A stretch of DNA of 64,000 nucleotides from Maritalea sp051251695 (GCF_051251695.1 NZ_JBPOEU010000006.1:1-64000), one strand, 5' to 3'. Counted from the stretch's first letter, positions 16,795 to 27,183 are shown. Made by a program: numbers and translations. The notes: generated by a model from the letters alone, not told the origin.

Positions 16795-17973
16795 ATGTCG
16801 GCTCTTTACAAGAATTACGCCCGCTCTGATATCGCTTTTGAAAAAGGCGAAGGCGTCCGACTATTCACCAAAGACGGCGATGATTATTTCGACTTCGCCG
16901 GTGGCATTGCCGTCAATATAGTCGGTCATGCAGACCCGCATGTTGTCGGGGCACTTAAGGATCAAGCTGAAAAACTTTGGCATGTGGGCAATGTGTTCAC
17001 TATTCCAGAGCAAGAAAAACTTGCCCAACGTCTTACAGATGTCAGTTTCGCAGATATGGTGTTTTTCACCAATTCGGGCGCTGAGGCTGTGGAGTGCGCG
17101 TTAAAAACCGCCCGCCGTTATTTCTACGATAAGGGCGAAAAAGACCGTTATGAAATTATCACCCTTGAAGGTGCGTTTCACGGCCGTACGCTTGGCACCA
17201 TCGCTGCAGGCGGCAATCCAACTTACCTTGAAGGATTTGGCCCCAAGGCCGCAGGGTTTATTCAAGTTGAATGCGGTAGCATCGAAGCTATAAAGGCTGC
17301 GGTGACACCAAATACCGCAGCCATCCTGTTTGAGCCTATTCAGGGTGAAAGTGGCATAAATATACTGAGCAATGAATTTTTGCGCGAAGTGCGCGCGCTT
17401 TGCGATGAACACGGTATTTTGCTTATCTTGGACGAAATCCAATGCGGTTACGCGCGGACCGGAAAGATGTTTGCCTATGAATGGGCCGGAATCCAACCAG
17501 ACATTATGGCATTGGCCAAAGGCATTGGTGGTGGCTTTCCACTGGGCGCATGTTTGGCAACAAAAGAAGTTGGCAGCGCTATGGTGCCGGGAACTCACGG
17601 CAGCACCTATGGGGGCAATCCGCTCGCATGTACTGTTGGGAACGCGGTGTTCGATCGGGTCAGCGAAGATGGTTTCCTCGAACATGTCACACAGATGGGC
17701 AACCACCTAAGTTGGAGCTTGCAACAATTGGCGCAAAAATACCCCGACTTGATCGAAGAAATTCGTGTAAAGGGTCTAATGGTTGGTCTAAAAGTCAAAC
17801 CGCCTGTTGGTGAAGTTGTTGCGGCAATGCGTGACGCGAAGATTTTAACGGTTGGCGCTGGCGACAATGTCGTGCGCCTTTTGCCACCGCTCATTGTCAC
17901 CAAAGACGAAATAGATGAGGCGGTCCGACGATTGGACGCTGGTCTAAAGTCTTTGGCCAGCAAAACCGTTTAG
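16795..17973 (+). CDS. argD: Acetylornithine aminotransferase
   Basis: 392 residues, a fold-type I PLP enzyme of arginine biosynthesis that makes N-acetylornithine (or runs on related diamino acids). Motifs are FTNSGAEAVECALKTARR, FHGRTLGT, LDEIQCGYARTGKMFAYE and the PLP lysine in ALAKGIGGGFPLGA (about 241). The start follows AGGAAGAAAA. Placement before argF and hslO matches the order I recall from rhizobia. Confidence 0.95.
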   Translation: MSALYKNYARSDIAFEKGEGVRLFTKDGDDYFDFAGGIAVNIVGHADPHVVGALKDQAEKLWHVGNVFTIPEQEKLAQRLTDVSFADMVFFTNSGAEAVECALKTARRYFYDKGEKDRYEIITLEGAFHGRTLGTIAAGGNPTYLEGFGPKAAGFIQVECGSIEAIKAAVTPNTAAILFEPIQGESGINILSNEFLREVRALCDEHGILLILDEIQCGYARTGKMFAYEWAGIQPDIMALAKGIGGGFPLGACLATKEVGSAMVPGTHGSTYGGNPLACTVGNAVFDRVSEDGFLEHVTQMGNHLSWSLQQLAQKYPDLIEEIRVKGLMVGLKVKPPVGEVVAAMRDAKILTVGAGDNVVRLLPPLIVTKDEIDEAVRRLDAGLKSLASKTV

Positions 17974-18017
17974 CGCCCAAAAATACACCCATTTCAGTTT
18001 TGAAGAAGGACGTCGTT

Positions 18018-18944
18018 ATGACAGCGGCTGTAAGACATTTTTTGGATATCAAGGATTATTCAAAAACACAATTGCGTAAAATGCTTGAACTCGCCTATGC
18101 CCTAAAGGCAAAGCAAAAGGCGGGTGAAAAAACACCCATTTTGCAAGACAAAATTCTAGCGATGATATTTGACCGAGAAAGCACGCGCACGCGCGTCTCG
18201 TTCGATGTGGGTATGCGCCAACTTGGTGGGGAAACTCTAATGCTCACCGGCCAAGAAATGCAACTATCTCGCGACGAAACCATTGCAGACACAGCACGGG
18301 TAATGTCGCGTTATGTCGATGCGATCATGATCCGTTTGCTCAATCACGATGATTTGCTCGAGCTGGCCGGTGCAGGTTCAATACCCGTTATCAATGGCCT
18401 CACTCGCATGTCACATCCCTGCCAAATTATGGCGGATATCATGACGTTTGAGGAACATCGTGGGTCGGTCGAGGGCATCAAAATCGCTTGGCTTGGGGAC
18501 AGCAACAATGTGTTGGCCTCATGGATCCATGCAGCAGATATTTTTGGCTGCACCTTGACTATTGCTTGTCCTGAACAATATAGCCCAGATCAAGGCATGC
18601 AGGCAGACATCGCTCAAGCCAACGGACGGATTTCAGTTACGCGCGATCCAAACGAAGCGATCAAAGACGTTGATTTGGTTATCACAGACACATGGGTTTC
18701 CATGGGCGACTTAGATGCGAACATCCGTCGTGAAAATTTGGCACCCTTTAGGGTAACAGAAAAACTGATGGCACAAGCGAAACCAGATGCTTTGTTTATG
18801 CACTGCCTGCCAGCCCACCGTGGCGATGAAGTGACCAGCCAAGTTATGGATGGCCCTCAATCTGTGGTGTTTGACGAAGCGGAAAATAGACTGCATGCAC
18901 AAAAAGCGATTTTGGCGTGGGTCTTTGGAATTGAGGAGCTTTAA
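18018..18944 (+). CDS. argF: Ornithine carbamoyltransferase
   Basis: 308 residues. It joins carbamoyl phosphate and ornithine to citrulline. The carbamoyl-phosphate loop is ESTRTRVSFDVG, followed by HPCQIMADIMTFEEH, the ornithine-binding DTWVSMGD region and the HCLPAHRGDEV block with the catalytic Cys. AAGGA eight bases upstream supports this ATG over the TTG at 18000. Its stop overlaps the hslO start (TAATG). Confidence 0.97.
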   Translation: MTAAVRHFLDIKDYSKTQLRKMLELAYALKAKQKAGEKTPILQDKILAMIFDRESTRTRVSFDVGMRQLGGETLMLTGQEMQLSRDETIADTARVMSRYVDAIMIRLLNHDDLLELAGAGSIPVINGLTRMSHPCQIMADIMTFEEHRGSVEGIKIAWLGDSNNVLASWIHAADIFGCTLTIACPEQYSPDQGMQADIAQANGRISVTRDPNEAIKDVDLVITDTWVSMGDLDANIRRENLAPFRVTEKLMAQAKPDALFMHCLPAHRGDEVTSQVMDGPQSVVFDEAENRLHAQKAILAWVFGIEEL

Positions 18945-19942
18945 TGAGCGAGAGTTTTATGGAGGCCGTTGGCCTTGATCGTCCCGAAAGTGGTGACGAT
19001 ACAATTTTGCCATTTGCTGTTGAAACGCTGGATATTCGCGGCCGTACAGCGCGCCTTGAAGGCGCACTGGACGTTATTTTGCGACGCCACAAATATCCGA
19101 CGCCTGTTGCACGCCTTTTGGGCGAGGCAATTGTCTTGGCTTCACTCGTGGGGTCGTCGTTAAAGTTTGCGGGCCGCTTTATTCTGCAAACCCAAACGGA
19201 TGGTCCGGTCAATCTAATCGTTGTTGACTTGCAAACGCCCAACGGTTTGCGCGGTTATGCACGTTTTGACGAGGCGGCTTTGTCTAAAGCGGCGAGCGAA
19301 GGCAAACTTGCACCAGCCGAATTGTTGGGCAAGGGCAGCTTGGCGATGACCATCGACCAAGGTGAGCATACCGAACGATATCAAGGCATTGTTGAACTGG
19401 ATGGTTCTGGTCTTGAGGATGTCGCGCACAAATACTTCCAACAGTCCGAACAAATCCCAACTTTGGTCCGATTGGCTGTAGCAGAAGTTCAGAACAAGGG
19501 CCAAACACAGCCTAAATGGCGTGCTGGCGGTTTGCTTGTGCAGCATATGCCCGCCCATGGCGAGCGCACAATGGCCGATCTACCTGGCGATGGTGATTTT
19601 GAAAATCAGGATACAAATGACACCTCATTTGAGGTGGACAATGGCTGGGTAGAAGCTACGGCTCTTGTCGGAACCGTTGATGATCACGAACTTGTCGATC
19701 CTGAAGTTTCATCTGAGCGATTATTGTTTCGTCTGTTTCATGAGCAAGGCGTGCGGGTTTTTGAACCCATGGACATGGTCGAAAAATGTGGCTGTGATGC
19801 AGACAAAATTGAATTGATGTTGTCTCAGTTTTCTGACGAAGATCGCCAATCCATGGTCAAGGACGACGAGATTGAAGTTGTCTGCGAGTTTTGTTCAACG
19901 CCCTATTATTTTAATCCAAGCATGTTTGGCATAAACGAATAA
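18944..19942 (+). CDS. hslO: Redox-regulated chaperone Hsp33
   Basis: 332 residues. Hsp33 is a holdase that unfolds and becomes active when its zinc centre is oxidised. The four zinc cysteines are present as KCGCDAD (about 284-288) and CEFC (about 318-321). The N-terminal domain has the family patterns LGEAIVLASLVGSSLKF and GPVNLIVVD. Translation is coupled to argF through the TAATG overlap. Confidence 0.96.
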   Translation: MSESFMEAVGLDRPESGDDTILPFAVETLDIRGRTARLEGALDVILRRHKYPTPVARLLGEAIVLASLVGSSLKFAGRFILQTQTDGPVNLIVVDLQTPNGLRGYARFDEAALSKAASEGKLAPAELLGKGSLAMTIDQGEHTERYQGIVELDGSGLEDVAHKYFQQSEQIPTLVRLAVAEVQNKGQTQPKWRAGGLLVQHMPAHGERTMADLPGDGDFENQDTNDTSFEVDNGWVEATALVGTVDDHELVDPEVSSERLLFRLFHEQGVRVFEPMDMVEKCGCDADKIELMLSQFSDEDRQSMVKDDEIEVVCEFCSTPYYFNPSMFGINE

Positions 19943-20078
19943 TGATCTAATGGCGCGGCTCGCCCGTAACTCTTATTATACAATAAGACCAAACCTTTCC
20001 AAAGATTAAGTTGTTGTATTCGCAACTCGCGATTACGCTCTGAAAAATTGGAAATGGCGACATGGGCGGGCCAATTAG

Positions 20079-21572
20079 ATGCTTCACAAAACCGGCGAAA
20101 TCTCTGAAGACGTAAAAACTGTAGAAAAACCAAAACGCCGACGGTTTTCGATTTTCGGCATACTATTTCGCTTTCTATTTGCGATAGCCATTATTGTGGG
20201 TGCGGTTTTTTACGCCCGCGCCATGATTTCAGACCGTCCCGAACCGCCAGAACGTCAGCCGCGTGAACGCACATTCACCGTTCAATCTATTCCAGCTGAA
20301 TTTGGCGATTTCCAGCCCAACTTGACATATTTTGGCGAATTGCAAGCCGCAACCAAACTCGATATTCGCAGCCAAGTTGCAGGAAAGGTTGTTAATTTGG
20401 CCGAAGGCTTAGCGGTCGGCAACGCTGTTGCAAAAGGCACATTGTTGGCGTCAATCGACGACTTTACATATGGCGGGGCGCTGACAGAAGCAAAAGCAAG
20501 TTTGGCTGAAGCCAAGTTCGGCCTTACTGAAGCCAAAGAACGTTTGTCGCTTGAAAATGCGAACCTTGATTTTGTGCGCAGTCAACTGGATTTGTCTAAG
20601 CGGGATTTGGAACGCGCAAAATCGCTGTTTGAAGCCGGCTCGATAACCGAAAAATCGCTGGACGACCGTGAACTATTGGTTTCTCAACGCGAACAAGCTT
20701 TGTTACAGCGTGAAAGCAACATCATCATTCAGCAGGCCCAGCTCGATCGCCAACAGGCAGCGCTTGAGCGAAGTGAATGGCAGGTCGAGCGCGCCGAACG
20801 CAACCTTGAAGACACAAAGATATTTGCCCCATTTGATGGCATTGTAACCGCTAACAACATTGAGCTTGGTCGGGTCATCTCCAACAATGAGGTTTTGATC
20901 AGTCTTTATGAAACTTCCGCAATCGACGTTCGTTTCACCATGTCGGACCAACAATATGGTCAACTTTTGGACGATGGATTAATCGGACGAAACGTTGTCG
21001 TGAAGTGGGAAGTTGAACCGCAACCGATTATTGCCAATGCTCAAATTTCACGTACGGGTGCCCAAATCGATGCGTCAAAAGGCGGCGTGGAGATTTTCGC
21101 AAGAGTTGACGCTGAAAAGTCAGCGCAGTTGCGACCGGGAACGTTCGTGAAGATCGAAGTGCCGGGTCTCAAGTTTGAAAATATGTTGCGCCTGCCTGAA
21201 ACAGCGATTTATGACAATCAATATATATACATTGATGATGATGGGCGCATGTCCCGCCGCGACGTCGAAATTATCGCACGAGATGGCCAGTACCTTCTCG
21301 CAAGAGCTCAGTTCGACGCGGCCACGCCCATAATTACCAGCCGCATCGCGCAAGCTGGTGAAGGGGTGGCCATCGTCAATGAAGGCGAACCAACGCCGTT
21401 TGCACGGCCAAATCGTCAACGTGATGAAAATGCAGAACGTAGGCAAAGCGGCGATCGCCCAGCGCGCGAACGCGGCCAACGCCAAAATAATGGTAGCGGC
21501 AATGGCGAGGGTCAAGCACCTGTTGAAGCCGATAATGTCGATCAGGACTTGACGACGCAGGAGAGTAACTAA
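20079..21572 (+). CDS. RND efflux periplasmic adaptor (membrane fusion protein)
   Basis: 497 residues. One N-terminal membrane anchor (about 25-48) is followed by the split lipoyl halves (RSQVAGKVVNLAEGLAVG and FAPFDGIVTANNIELGRVI) flanking a long alpha hairpin (about 130-235, heptad-rich), then the beta-barrel. It bridges the permease to an outer-membrane channel. The last 60 residues are low-complexity, rich in Arg, Gln, Asn and Gly, which is unusual. The permease gene starts one base after its stop. No TolC gene is in the window and the substrate is unknown. Confidence 0.92.
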   Translation: MLHKTGEISEDVKTVEKPKRRRFSIFGILFRFLFAIAIIVGAVFYARAMISDRPEPPERQPRERTFTVQSIPAEFGDFQPNLTYFGELQAATKLDIRSQVAGKVVNLAEGLAVGNAVAKGTLLASIDDFTYGGALTEAKASLAEAKFGLTEAKERLSLENANLDFVRSQLDLSKRDLERAKSLFEAGSITEKSLDDRELLVSQREQALLQRESNIIIQQAQLDRQQAALERSEWQVERAERNLEDTKIFAPFDGIVTANNIELGRVISNNEVLISLYETSAIDVRFTMSDQQYGQLLDDGLIGRNVVVKWEVEPQPIIANAQISRTGAQIDASKGGVEIFARVDAEKSAQLRPGTFVKIEVPGLKFENMLRLPETAIYDNQYIYIDDDGRMSRRDVEIIARDGQYLLARAQFDAATPIITSRIAQAGEGVAIVNEGEPTPFARPNRQRDENAERRQSGDRPARERGQRQNNGSGNGEGQAPVEADNVDQDLTTQESN

Positions 21573-21573
21573 G

Positions 21574-24500
21574 ATGGCAAGTAAACGCGCCAGAAACCTG
21601 TTGGAAATATTTGTTCGTCACAAGAACGCGGCCAATCTTTTGATGGTGTTGATCATTCTTTTCGGTGTTTGGGGCATGTCCAAACTCAATCGGCAATTCT
21701 TTCCGTCTTTAGAAGTTGGTGTGATCTCAATCTCGACAAGTTGGTCTGGCGCAAGCGCGGACGATATCCGCAAGAACTTGCTGCAAGTTATTGAACCGAC
21801 GGTGCGTTTTTTGGATGGCGTGAAATCCATGGAGTCCACGGCTCGCGAAGGTGGCGGCTCCATAACGTTAGAATTTGAACGCGACACGGATATGCGCACG
21901 GCAGAAGCGCAGGTTGAAGAGGCTGTAGCCGCGATCACTAATTTGCCCGTCGACGCTGATACACCCGAGGTTGATCGGCCAAAATTTTTCGACCCTATTG
22001 CGGATTTAGGCATTTCCGGTCCATTCCCCGAAGCGACATTGCGTAAATATGCGCGAGACATCCGCGATGGCTTGTTAGATGCTGGCGTTGATCGTGTTAC
22101 CTTTACAGGATACCGCGCACGGGAAATTCGGGTGCTCGTTGACGATGCGAAACTGCGTCAATTAGGCCTAACAACTGCTGATCTGTCGCGTACGATTTCT
22201 GTCAACACCGTTGATAAACCGTCAGGTACGCTGGACGGTGATTTTGAAGCTCAAATCCGTGCCATCGCAAAAGATGTCAACATTAACGAGCTTGCGAATT
22301 TGGAAATTCGAACCTCACCTACCGGGGAAAAGCTTCTACTTGGCGATGTCGCAACGATCGAGGATGGTTATGACAATGATCAATCCGTAGGCTTTATGCG
22401 CGGTCAGCGGGCAATCCAGTTGTCTGTCTCTCGTTCTGCTACGGCAGATACGATTGAGAGCTTTGAAAAAATGAATACCTATCTCACGACCTTAAAAGAA
22501 GAATTGCCAGCCTCGCTGCAAATTGAAGTGTTTAATGCAGCGGCTGAATTGGTCGAAGATCGGCTTGGTCTGTTGGTCAAGAACGGCGTTACCGGACTTC
22601 TTTTAGTGCTGGTTGTTCTGTTTATCTTTCTGGATTTCCGCATCGCATTTTGGGTTGCTGTTGGTATTCCCGTTTCCATATTGGGCACACTTGGCGTGAT
22701 GTATTTCACCGGGCAAACAATCAATATGATTTCAATGTTTGCGCTGTTGCTAACGCTGGGGATTATTGTTGATGACGCGATTGTGGTGGGTGAACACACT
22801 GCCACCCGCTATGCCATGGGCGATAGTCGGCAGGAGGCCGCGATTGCGGGTGCTGGCCGAATGGCGGCTCCAGTTATCGCTGCCAGTTTAACCACTATGG
22901 CCGCGTTCGGCCCTATTCTTTTGGTCGGCGATGTCATTGGGCAAATCCTTTCCGCGCTGCCCATGGTGGTGATCGCGGTTTTGATCGCCTCATTGATCGA
23001 ATGTTTCTTGGTTCTTCCTGGTCACCTTTCCCATGCGTTGCCACGTGAGCGTAAAGCACCAGGTTGGTTCCGCCGGAATTTTGACAATGGGTTTGATTTT
23101 TTCAAAGAGAAAATTTTTGGCACCCTTGCAGACATTACCTATAAATGGCGCTACGCCACGGTTGCCGCAACTGTTGCGCTGGCGATCACGGGTGGGGCGC
23201 TCATTCCCTCGGGCAAATTGGCGTTTGAGTTTTTCCCAACTGTTGAGGGTGAAACCGTCAATGTTAGTGCCTTCTTCCAACCCGGCGTTCCTCAAGAATC
23301 CATGTACGAGTTGGTGACACAACTCGACACTGCAGTGCGTAAAGTTGAAGCCGATCTAACCCCTGATGGCGAGCAGCTGATCGTAACAACATTTGCATAT
23401 TTGGATATGGAAAATGGCCGTGCCAATCTTTCTGTATTTTTGACGCCAGCCGAAGCTCGCTCAATCCGGACCAATGAAATTGGACGGGCCATTCGTGAGA
23501 ATGTGCCAACCATTGCGGGTGTTGACCGTCTTTCAGTGCGTGAACCGCGCGGTGGCCCTCCGGGCCGTGCCATTGATGTTCAGTTTTCCGGTGCAGAAAC
23601 AGTCGTTCTGAAACAAGCTTCAGAAGAATTGCAGGCCATCCTTGAAGGCTTTGATGGGGTGCAGGCGATTTCTGACACGTTGCGTTATGGCAAACCTGAG
23701 TTGGTTATAGAATTGACGCCACGTGGCCGCGCTCTTGGCTTCTCTCTTGACAGTTTAGGCTCCCAAATTCGCGATACGTTTGAAGGACGGCTTGCCCGTC
23801 GAGTTGCAGAAGAGGAAGAGGAAATCTCTATCCGCGTTGAGCAACAATCAAACACAGCTGGCACTGCCGCCCTACGTGATTTGTGGGTCCGCTCAGACGC
23901 TGGAAATTTTGTGCCGTTGGCCGAAGTGGTTTCGTTTAGTGATCGTCAGGGCTTCAATCGGATAAACCGCGAAGAAGGCAAAACTGTTGTGAGTGTGCGA
24001 GCTGATACGGACAGCACAATATTGCAGGGTTCCGAAGTTATCGAACGGCTGGAAGCGGATCATATGGGCTCAATTGCTGCAAAATATGGTGTTGACTATA
24101 GTTTTGGCGGCACACAGGCCGAGCAAAACGCAGCCTTTGGTGATCTGCAACTCGGCGGTTTGATCGCTTTGGGGATCATGTATGTCATTATCTCTTGGAT
24201 ATTCGCCTCATATTTCGCGCCTCTTGCGGTGATGTTGATCATCCCGTTTGGCGTAGTGGGGGCTATCTGGGGCCATTATTTGATGGGGTATAACCTGACC
24301 GTAATTTCTGTGATGGGACTTTTGGGGCTAGCTGGTATCTTGGTGAACGACTCGATTGTTTTCGTCTCCCGTTTGCAAGAACGGATCGAAGAGGGGGATA
24401 GTCTGGAACGGGCTGCAACAGGTGCCGCGCGAGATCGCTTGCGCGCCGTTCTGCTGACCTCACTCACAACAATCGGTGGTCTAACTCCCCTGTTGTTTGA

Positions 24501-24729
24501 AACAAGTTTGCAAGCGCAGTTCTTGATCCCTATGGCCATCACAATTGTGTTCGGATTAGGATTGGCGACAACGCTCGTACTTTTCCTCGTGCCTTCCTTC
24601 ATCGGCATTGGAGCCGATATCGGTGCATTCTTTAGTTGGCTGTTTTTACGCAAAGGCGCACCAAGTTTCCGAGGATTACTTCGCGGTGATCACCATACCG
24701 TCCCACGCGGCCCTGAGCTTGAGGGGTGA
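21574..24729 (+). CDS. RND-family efflux permease
   Basis: 1051 residues with the RND layout of two repeats, each a membrane helix plus a large periplasmic loop and five more helices. The first repeat carries LTLGIIVDDAIVVGEHT with the paired Asp of the proton relay in helix 4, and the second carries LAGILVNDSIVFVSRLQERI. It is more like the MMPL/AcrB-type single permeases paired with one adaptor than the metal (CusA) type, but the substrate cannot be read from the sequence. Confidence 0.93.
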   Translation: MASKRARNLLEIFVRHKNAANLLMVLIILFGVWGMSKLNRQFFPSLEVGVISISTSWSGASADDIRKNLLQVIEPTVRFLDGVKSMESTAREGGGSITLEFERDTDMRTAEAQVEEAVAAITNLPVDADTPEVDRPKFFDPIADLGISGPFPEATLRKYARDIRDGLLDAGVDRVTFTGYRAREIRVLVDDAKLRQLGLTTADLSRTISVNTVDKPSGTLDGDFEAQIRAIAKDVNINELANLEIRTSPTGEKLLLGDVATIEDGYDNDQSVGFMRGQRAIQLSVSRSATADTIESFEKMNTYLTTLKEELPASLQIEVFNAAAELVEDRLGLLVKNGVTGLLLVLVVLFIFLDFRIAFWVAVGIPVSILGTLGVMYFTGQTINMISMFALLLTLGIIVDDAIVVGEHTATRYAMGDSRQEAAIAGAGRMAAPVIAASLTTMAAFGPILLVGDVIGQILSALPMVVIAVLIASLIECFLVLPGHLSHALPRERKAPGWFRRNFDNGFDFFKEKIFGTLADITYKWRYATVAATVALAITGGALIPSGKLAFEFFPTVEGETVNVSAFFQPGVPQESMYELVTQLDTAVRKVEADLTPDGEQLIVTTFAYLDMENGRANLSVFLTPAEARSIRTNEIGRAIRENVPTIAGVDRLSVREPRGGPPGRAIDVQFSGAETVVLKQASEELQAILEGFDGVQAISDTLRYGKPELVIELTPRGRALGFSLDSLGSQIRDTFEGRLARRVAEEEEEISIRVEQQSNTAGTAALRDLWVRSDAGNFVPLAEVVSFSDRQGFNRINREEGKTVVSVRADTDSTILQGSEVIERLEADHMGSIAAKYGVDYSFGGTQAEQNAAFGDLQLGGLIALGIMYVIISWIFASYFAPLAVMLIIPFGVVGAIWGHYLMGYNLTVISVMGLLGLAGILVNDSIVFVSRLQERIEEGDSLERAATGAARDRLRAVLLTSLTTIGGLTPLLFETSLQAQFLIPMAITIVFGLGLATTLVLFLVPSFIGIGADIGAFFSWLFLRKGAPSFRGLLRGDHHTVPRGPELEG

Positions 24730-24734
24730 GCCCT

Positions 24735-26180
24735 TTAGCTCTTCCAAAAACGCGGTAGGAACAATACAATAACGGTGAATATTTCCAGCCGACCAACAAT
24801 CATTCCGGCGGACAAAAGCCATTTTGAGATGTCTGGCAGCGGCGCAAAGTTGCCTGATGGGCCGATTGTATCCCCAAGCCCCGGTCCTACATTTGATATG
24901 GCCGTCGCTGCGCCCGAAAAGGCAGTTAGCGTGTCCAGCCCGGTAAAGCTGAGTAATAGGGCCAAAAACATAAACGCCGCGATGTAAAGGAACACAAAAC
25001 TCATCACTGACGCAGAAACATCATCGGTCAAAATGGTGCCATTGTACCGTTTTACGAAAATACCAGAGGGGTAAAGGATTTCGCGAATATGTTGTTTGAG
25101 ATCTAAAAACAAAACTTGAAACCTAAAGATTTTAATCCCGCACGATGTCGACCCCGCGCAACCACCAATAAACATCAGAATGAAAAATAGTGCCGTGGCT
25201 TGATGTCCCCAAGTGCCATAATCAGTGGTGGCATAGCCAGTGCCGGTCATAACCGACACCACTGAGAATATGGCGTGCCGCAACGCTTCTTCACCTTGGG
25301 TGATGTTGCTAAAATACTGGATGGCAACAGCGGCGATGACAAAACAGGCCAATGTGCCGAAAAATGCACGGATCTGAGAATCGTTGAAAATGCTCTTTCG
25401 GTCGCCTTGCAAAAATCGAACATAAAGCAAAAACGGCAGCGCGCCCAAAATCATAAAAGCGATGGCAATATAGTCGATAGCAAAGCTTTCATATGAACCG
25501 ATTGATCCGTCCCGAGTGGAAAGTCCGCCGGTCGCCACGGTGGTCATAGAATGCACCAATGCATCAAACAAAGGCATGCCAGCCGCCCAGTATGAAATGG
25601 CACAGATCATCGTCAAAACGATGTAAACTGAGGTCATGCTTGCCGCGATTTGGGCAGCTTTGGGCAATATTTTGTCCGTCGTATCAAATGCTTCTGCGCG
25701 AAACATTTGCATGCCACCAATTTGCAGCATGGGTAACACCGCGATGGCCATCACAATGATCCCAAGCCCACCATACCATTGCAACAACCCGCGCCATAAC
25801 AAAATGCCCGGCGGCAGGCTGTCCAAGCCCGTCATCACGGTAGATCCAGTGGTGGTAAGGCCCGAAATAGCTTCGAAAAATGAATCTGTGTAGCTGAGCT
25901 CAAGCCCAGCCCAATAGAAGGGGAGTGCGGCGAAAAACGCCAGAACAACCCAAACAAGCGCAGTCATCAAAAAGGCTTGGCGCACGTTGAGCGATTGTTC
26001 TCGGCCAAACGTTGCGGCCCATGTACCTGCACCCATAAATGTGGTGATCAGCCCAGCGGTAACGAACACAATCCAGTCGGGGTTGCCGACCAACGCGTCG
26101 GCAATTGCGGGCAAAAACATCGAGCATCCAAGCGTCGCGGTCAGCGCACCGATGATCATTAATACGGGACGAATTTCCAT
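24735..26180 (-). CDS. trkH: TrkH-family potassium uptake protein
   Basis: 481 residues, the ion-conducting membrane subunit of the Trk system. Four filter regions with conserved Gly are visible: ISGLTTTGSTVMTGLDSLP, TVATGGLSTRDGS, SVMTGTGYATTDY and ISNVGPGLGDTIGPSGNF. LWRGLLQWYGGLGIIVMAIAVLP is a family hallmark. Its cytosolic partner TrkA is not in the window. The stop lies 5 bases from that of the converging RND permease. Confidence 0.95.
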   Translation of the reverse strand: MEIRPVLMIIGALTATLGCSMFLPAIADALVGNPDWIVFVTAGLITTFMGAGTWAATFGREQSLNVRQAFLMTALVWVVLAFFAALPFYWAGLELSYTDSFFEAISGLTTTGSTVMTGLDSLPPGILLWRGLLQWYGGLGIIVMAIAVLPMLQIGGMQMFRAEAFDTTDKILPKAAQIAASMTSVYIVLTMICAISYWAAGMPLFDALVHSMTTVATGGLSTRDGSIGSYESFAIDYIAIAFMILGALPFLLYVRFLQGDRKSIFNDSQIRAFFGTLACFVIAAVAIQYFSNITQGEEALRHAIFSVVSVMTGTGYATTDYGTWGHQATALFFILMFIGGCAGSTSCGIKIFRFQVLFLDLKQHIREILYPSGIFVKRYNGTILTDDVSASVMSFVFLYIAAFMFLALLLSFTGLDTLTAFSGAATAISNVGPGLGDTIGPSGNFAPLPDISKWLLSAGMIVGRLEIFTVIVLFLPRFWKS

Positions 26181-26310
26181 AAGCGGTGGGTTTGATCCTT
26201 GTGTCCAATGCTCAAATTAAGCCCTAGCACAAGTTTTGCTCACTTAAAAATGACCAATATGATTTGTCACAATATGTTATGCTGAACACCAATCGAACTT
26301 AGGATTAAAT

Positions 26311-26943
26311 ATGCTTGACGGATACGCCCGCAAAATCATCGATGGGCCCCTAAATTTGGTTGGTGCGCAGATCGCAAAAACCGGAGTTACTGCAAATTCT
26401 GTTACGCTGGCTGGTCTGATTATTGGTTTAGTGGCTGCTATTTTCATTGCGTTGGGTAACGAGAGCGCTGGCCTTTGGCTATTGCTGATTTCTCGCGTTG
26501 CGGACGGATTAGACGGGGCTGTCGCACGGGCAACTCAAAAAACGGATTTCGGTGGCTATTGGGATATAGTTGCGGATTTTTTCTTTTACGGCGCTATTCC
26601 CGTCGCTTTTGTGATCCTTGATCCAGCCGCAAATGGCGTTGCTGGAGCAGTGCTACTGCTGTCCTTTTACTTTAATGGGGGCACGTTTTTGGGCTATGCG
26701 ATTTTGGCGGAAAAGCACAAGCTGACGACTGAGCAACGCGGATCAAAATCTTTATATTTTTCGACGGGCCTGCTTGAAGGTACAGAAACAATAGGATTTT
26801 TCGTTGTACTGTGCATTTGGCCACAGCATTTTGCCGTGCTGGCCTATTTGTTTGCCGCAGCTTGTTTTTACACCGCAATCTCACGCATCTGGCTGGCTTA
26901 CAAGGAATTCGGCCATTTACAAAATGATGATGCCAACGCCTAG
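26311..26943 (+). CDS. CDP-alcohol phosphatidyltransferase family protein
   Basis: 210 residues with about six membrane helices. The catalytic motif is present as RVADGLDGAVARATQKTDFG then GYWDIVADF, giving the D-x2-DG-x2-AR ... G-x3-D-x3-D pattern of the family. Members make phospholipids from CDP-diacylglycerol or CDP-alcohols. The acceptor alcohol cannot be deduced here. It converges with the metZ operon. Confidence 0.9.
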   Translation: MLDGYARKIIDGPLNLVGAQIAKTGVTANSVTLAGLIIGLVAAIFIALGNESAGLWLLLISRVADGLDGAVARATQKTDFGGYWDIVADFFFYGAIPVAFVILDPAANGVAGAVLLLSFYFNGGTFLGYAILAEKHKLTTEQRGSKSLYFSTGLLEGTETIGFFVVLCIWPQHFAVLAYLFAAACFYTAISRIWLAYKEFGHLQNDDANA

Positions 26944-26955
26944 CGAGTTAGTCGC

Positions 26956-27183
26956 TCAGCTGTTGCGCGGATGGCTTTTCGCCAACCGCTCATTGCCTCG
27001 TTTGTAGTTGCCAGTTATGCGGGCCATCACCTGTTGTTGGTCAATAAACGCGCAATCACTCATTTCTTCGATGAAGTCTGAGGCTGCGTCACCTCGCAAA
27101 GTCGTTGCCAACCGCCCATTATGGTTGATTTTTACTTCGCCGTTTTTCCGGGCGCGGAATGTAAACCCTAAATCGTCACTCAC
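26956..27183 (-). CDS. Conserved hypothetical protein downstream of metZ
   Basis: 75 residues, charged and soluble. Segments such as EVKINHNGRLATTLRGDAA and ARITGNYKRGNERLA look conserved in character and resemble short hypothetical proteins that I recall beside metZ in rhizobia. It begins 9 bases after the metZ stop, so it is likely in the same SAM-controlled transcript. Function unknown. Confidence 0.7.
   Translation of the reverse strand: MSDDLGFTFRARKNGEVKINHNGRLATTLRGDAASDFIEEMSDCAFIDQQQVMARITGNYKRGNERLAKSHPRNS

Noticed and set aside
17101..17706. 201-residue reading frame antisense to argD
   Set aside because: Fully inside the conserved argD coding region, with no domain pattern; it arises from codon bias on the opposite strand.
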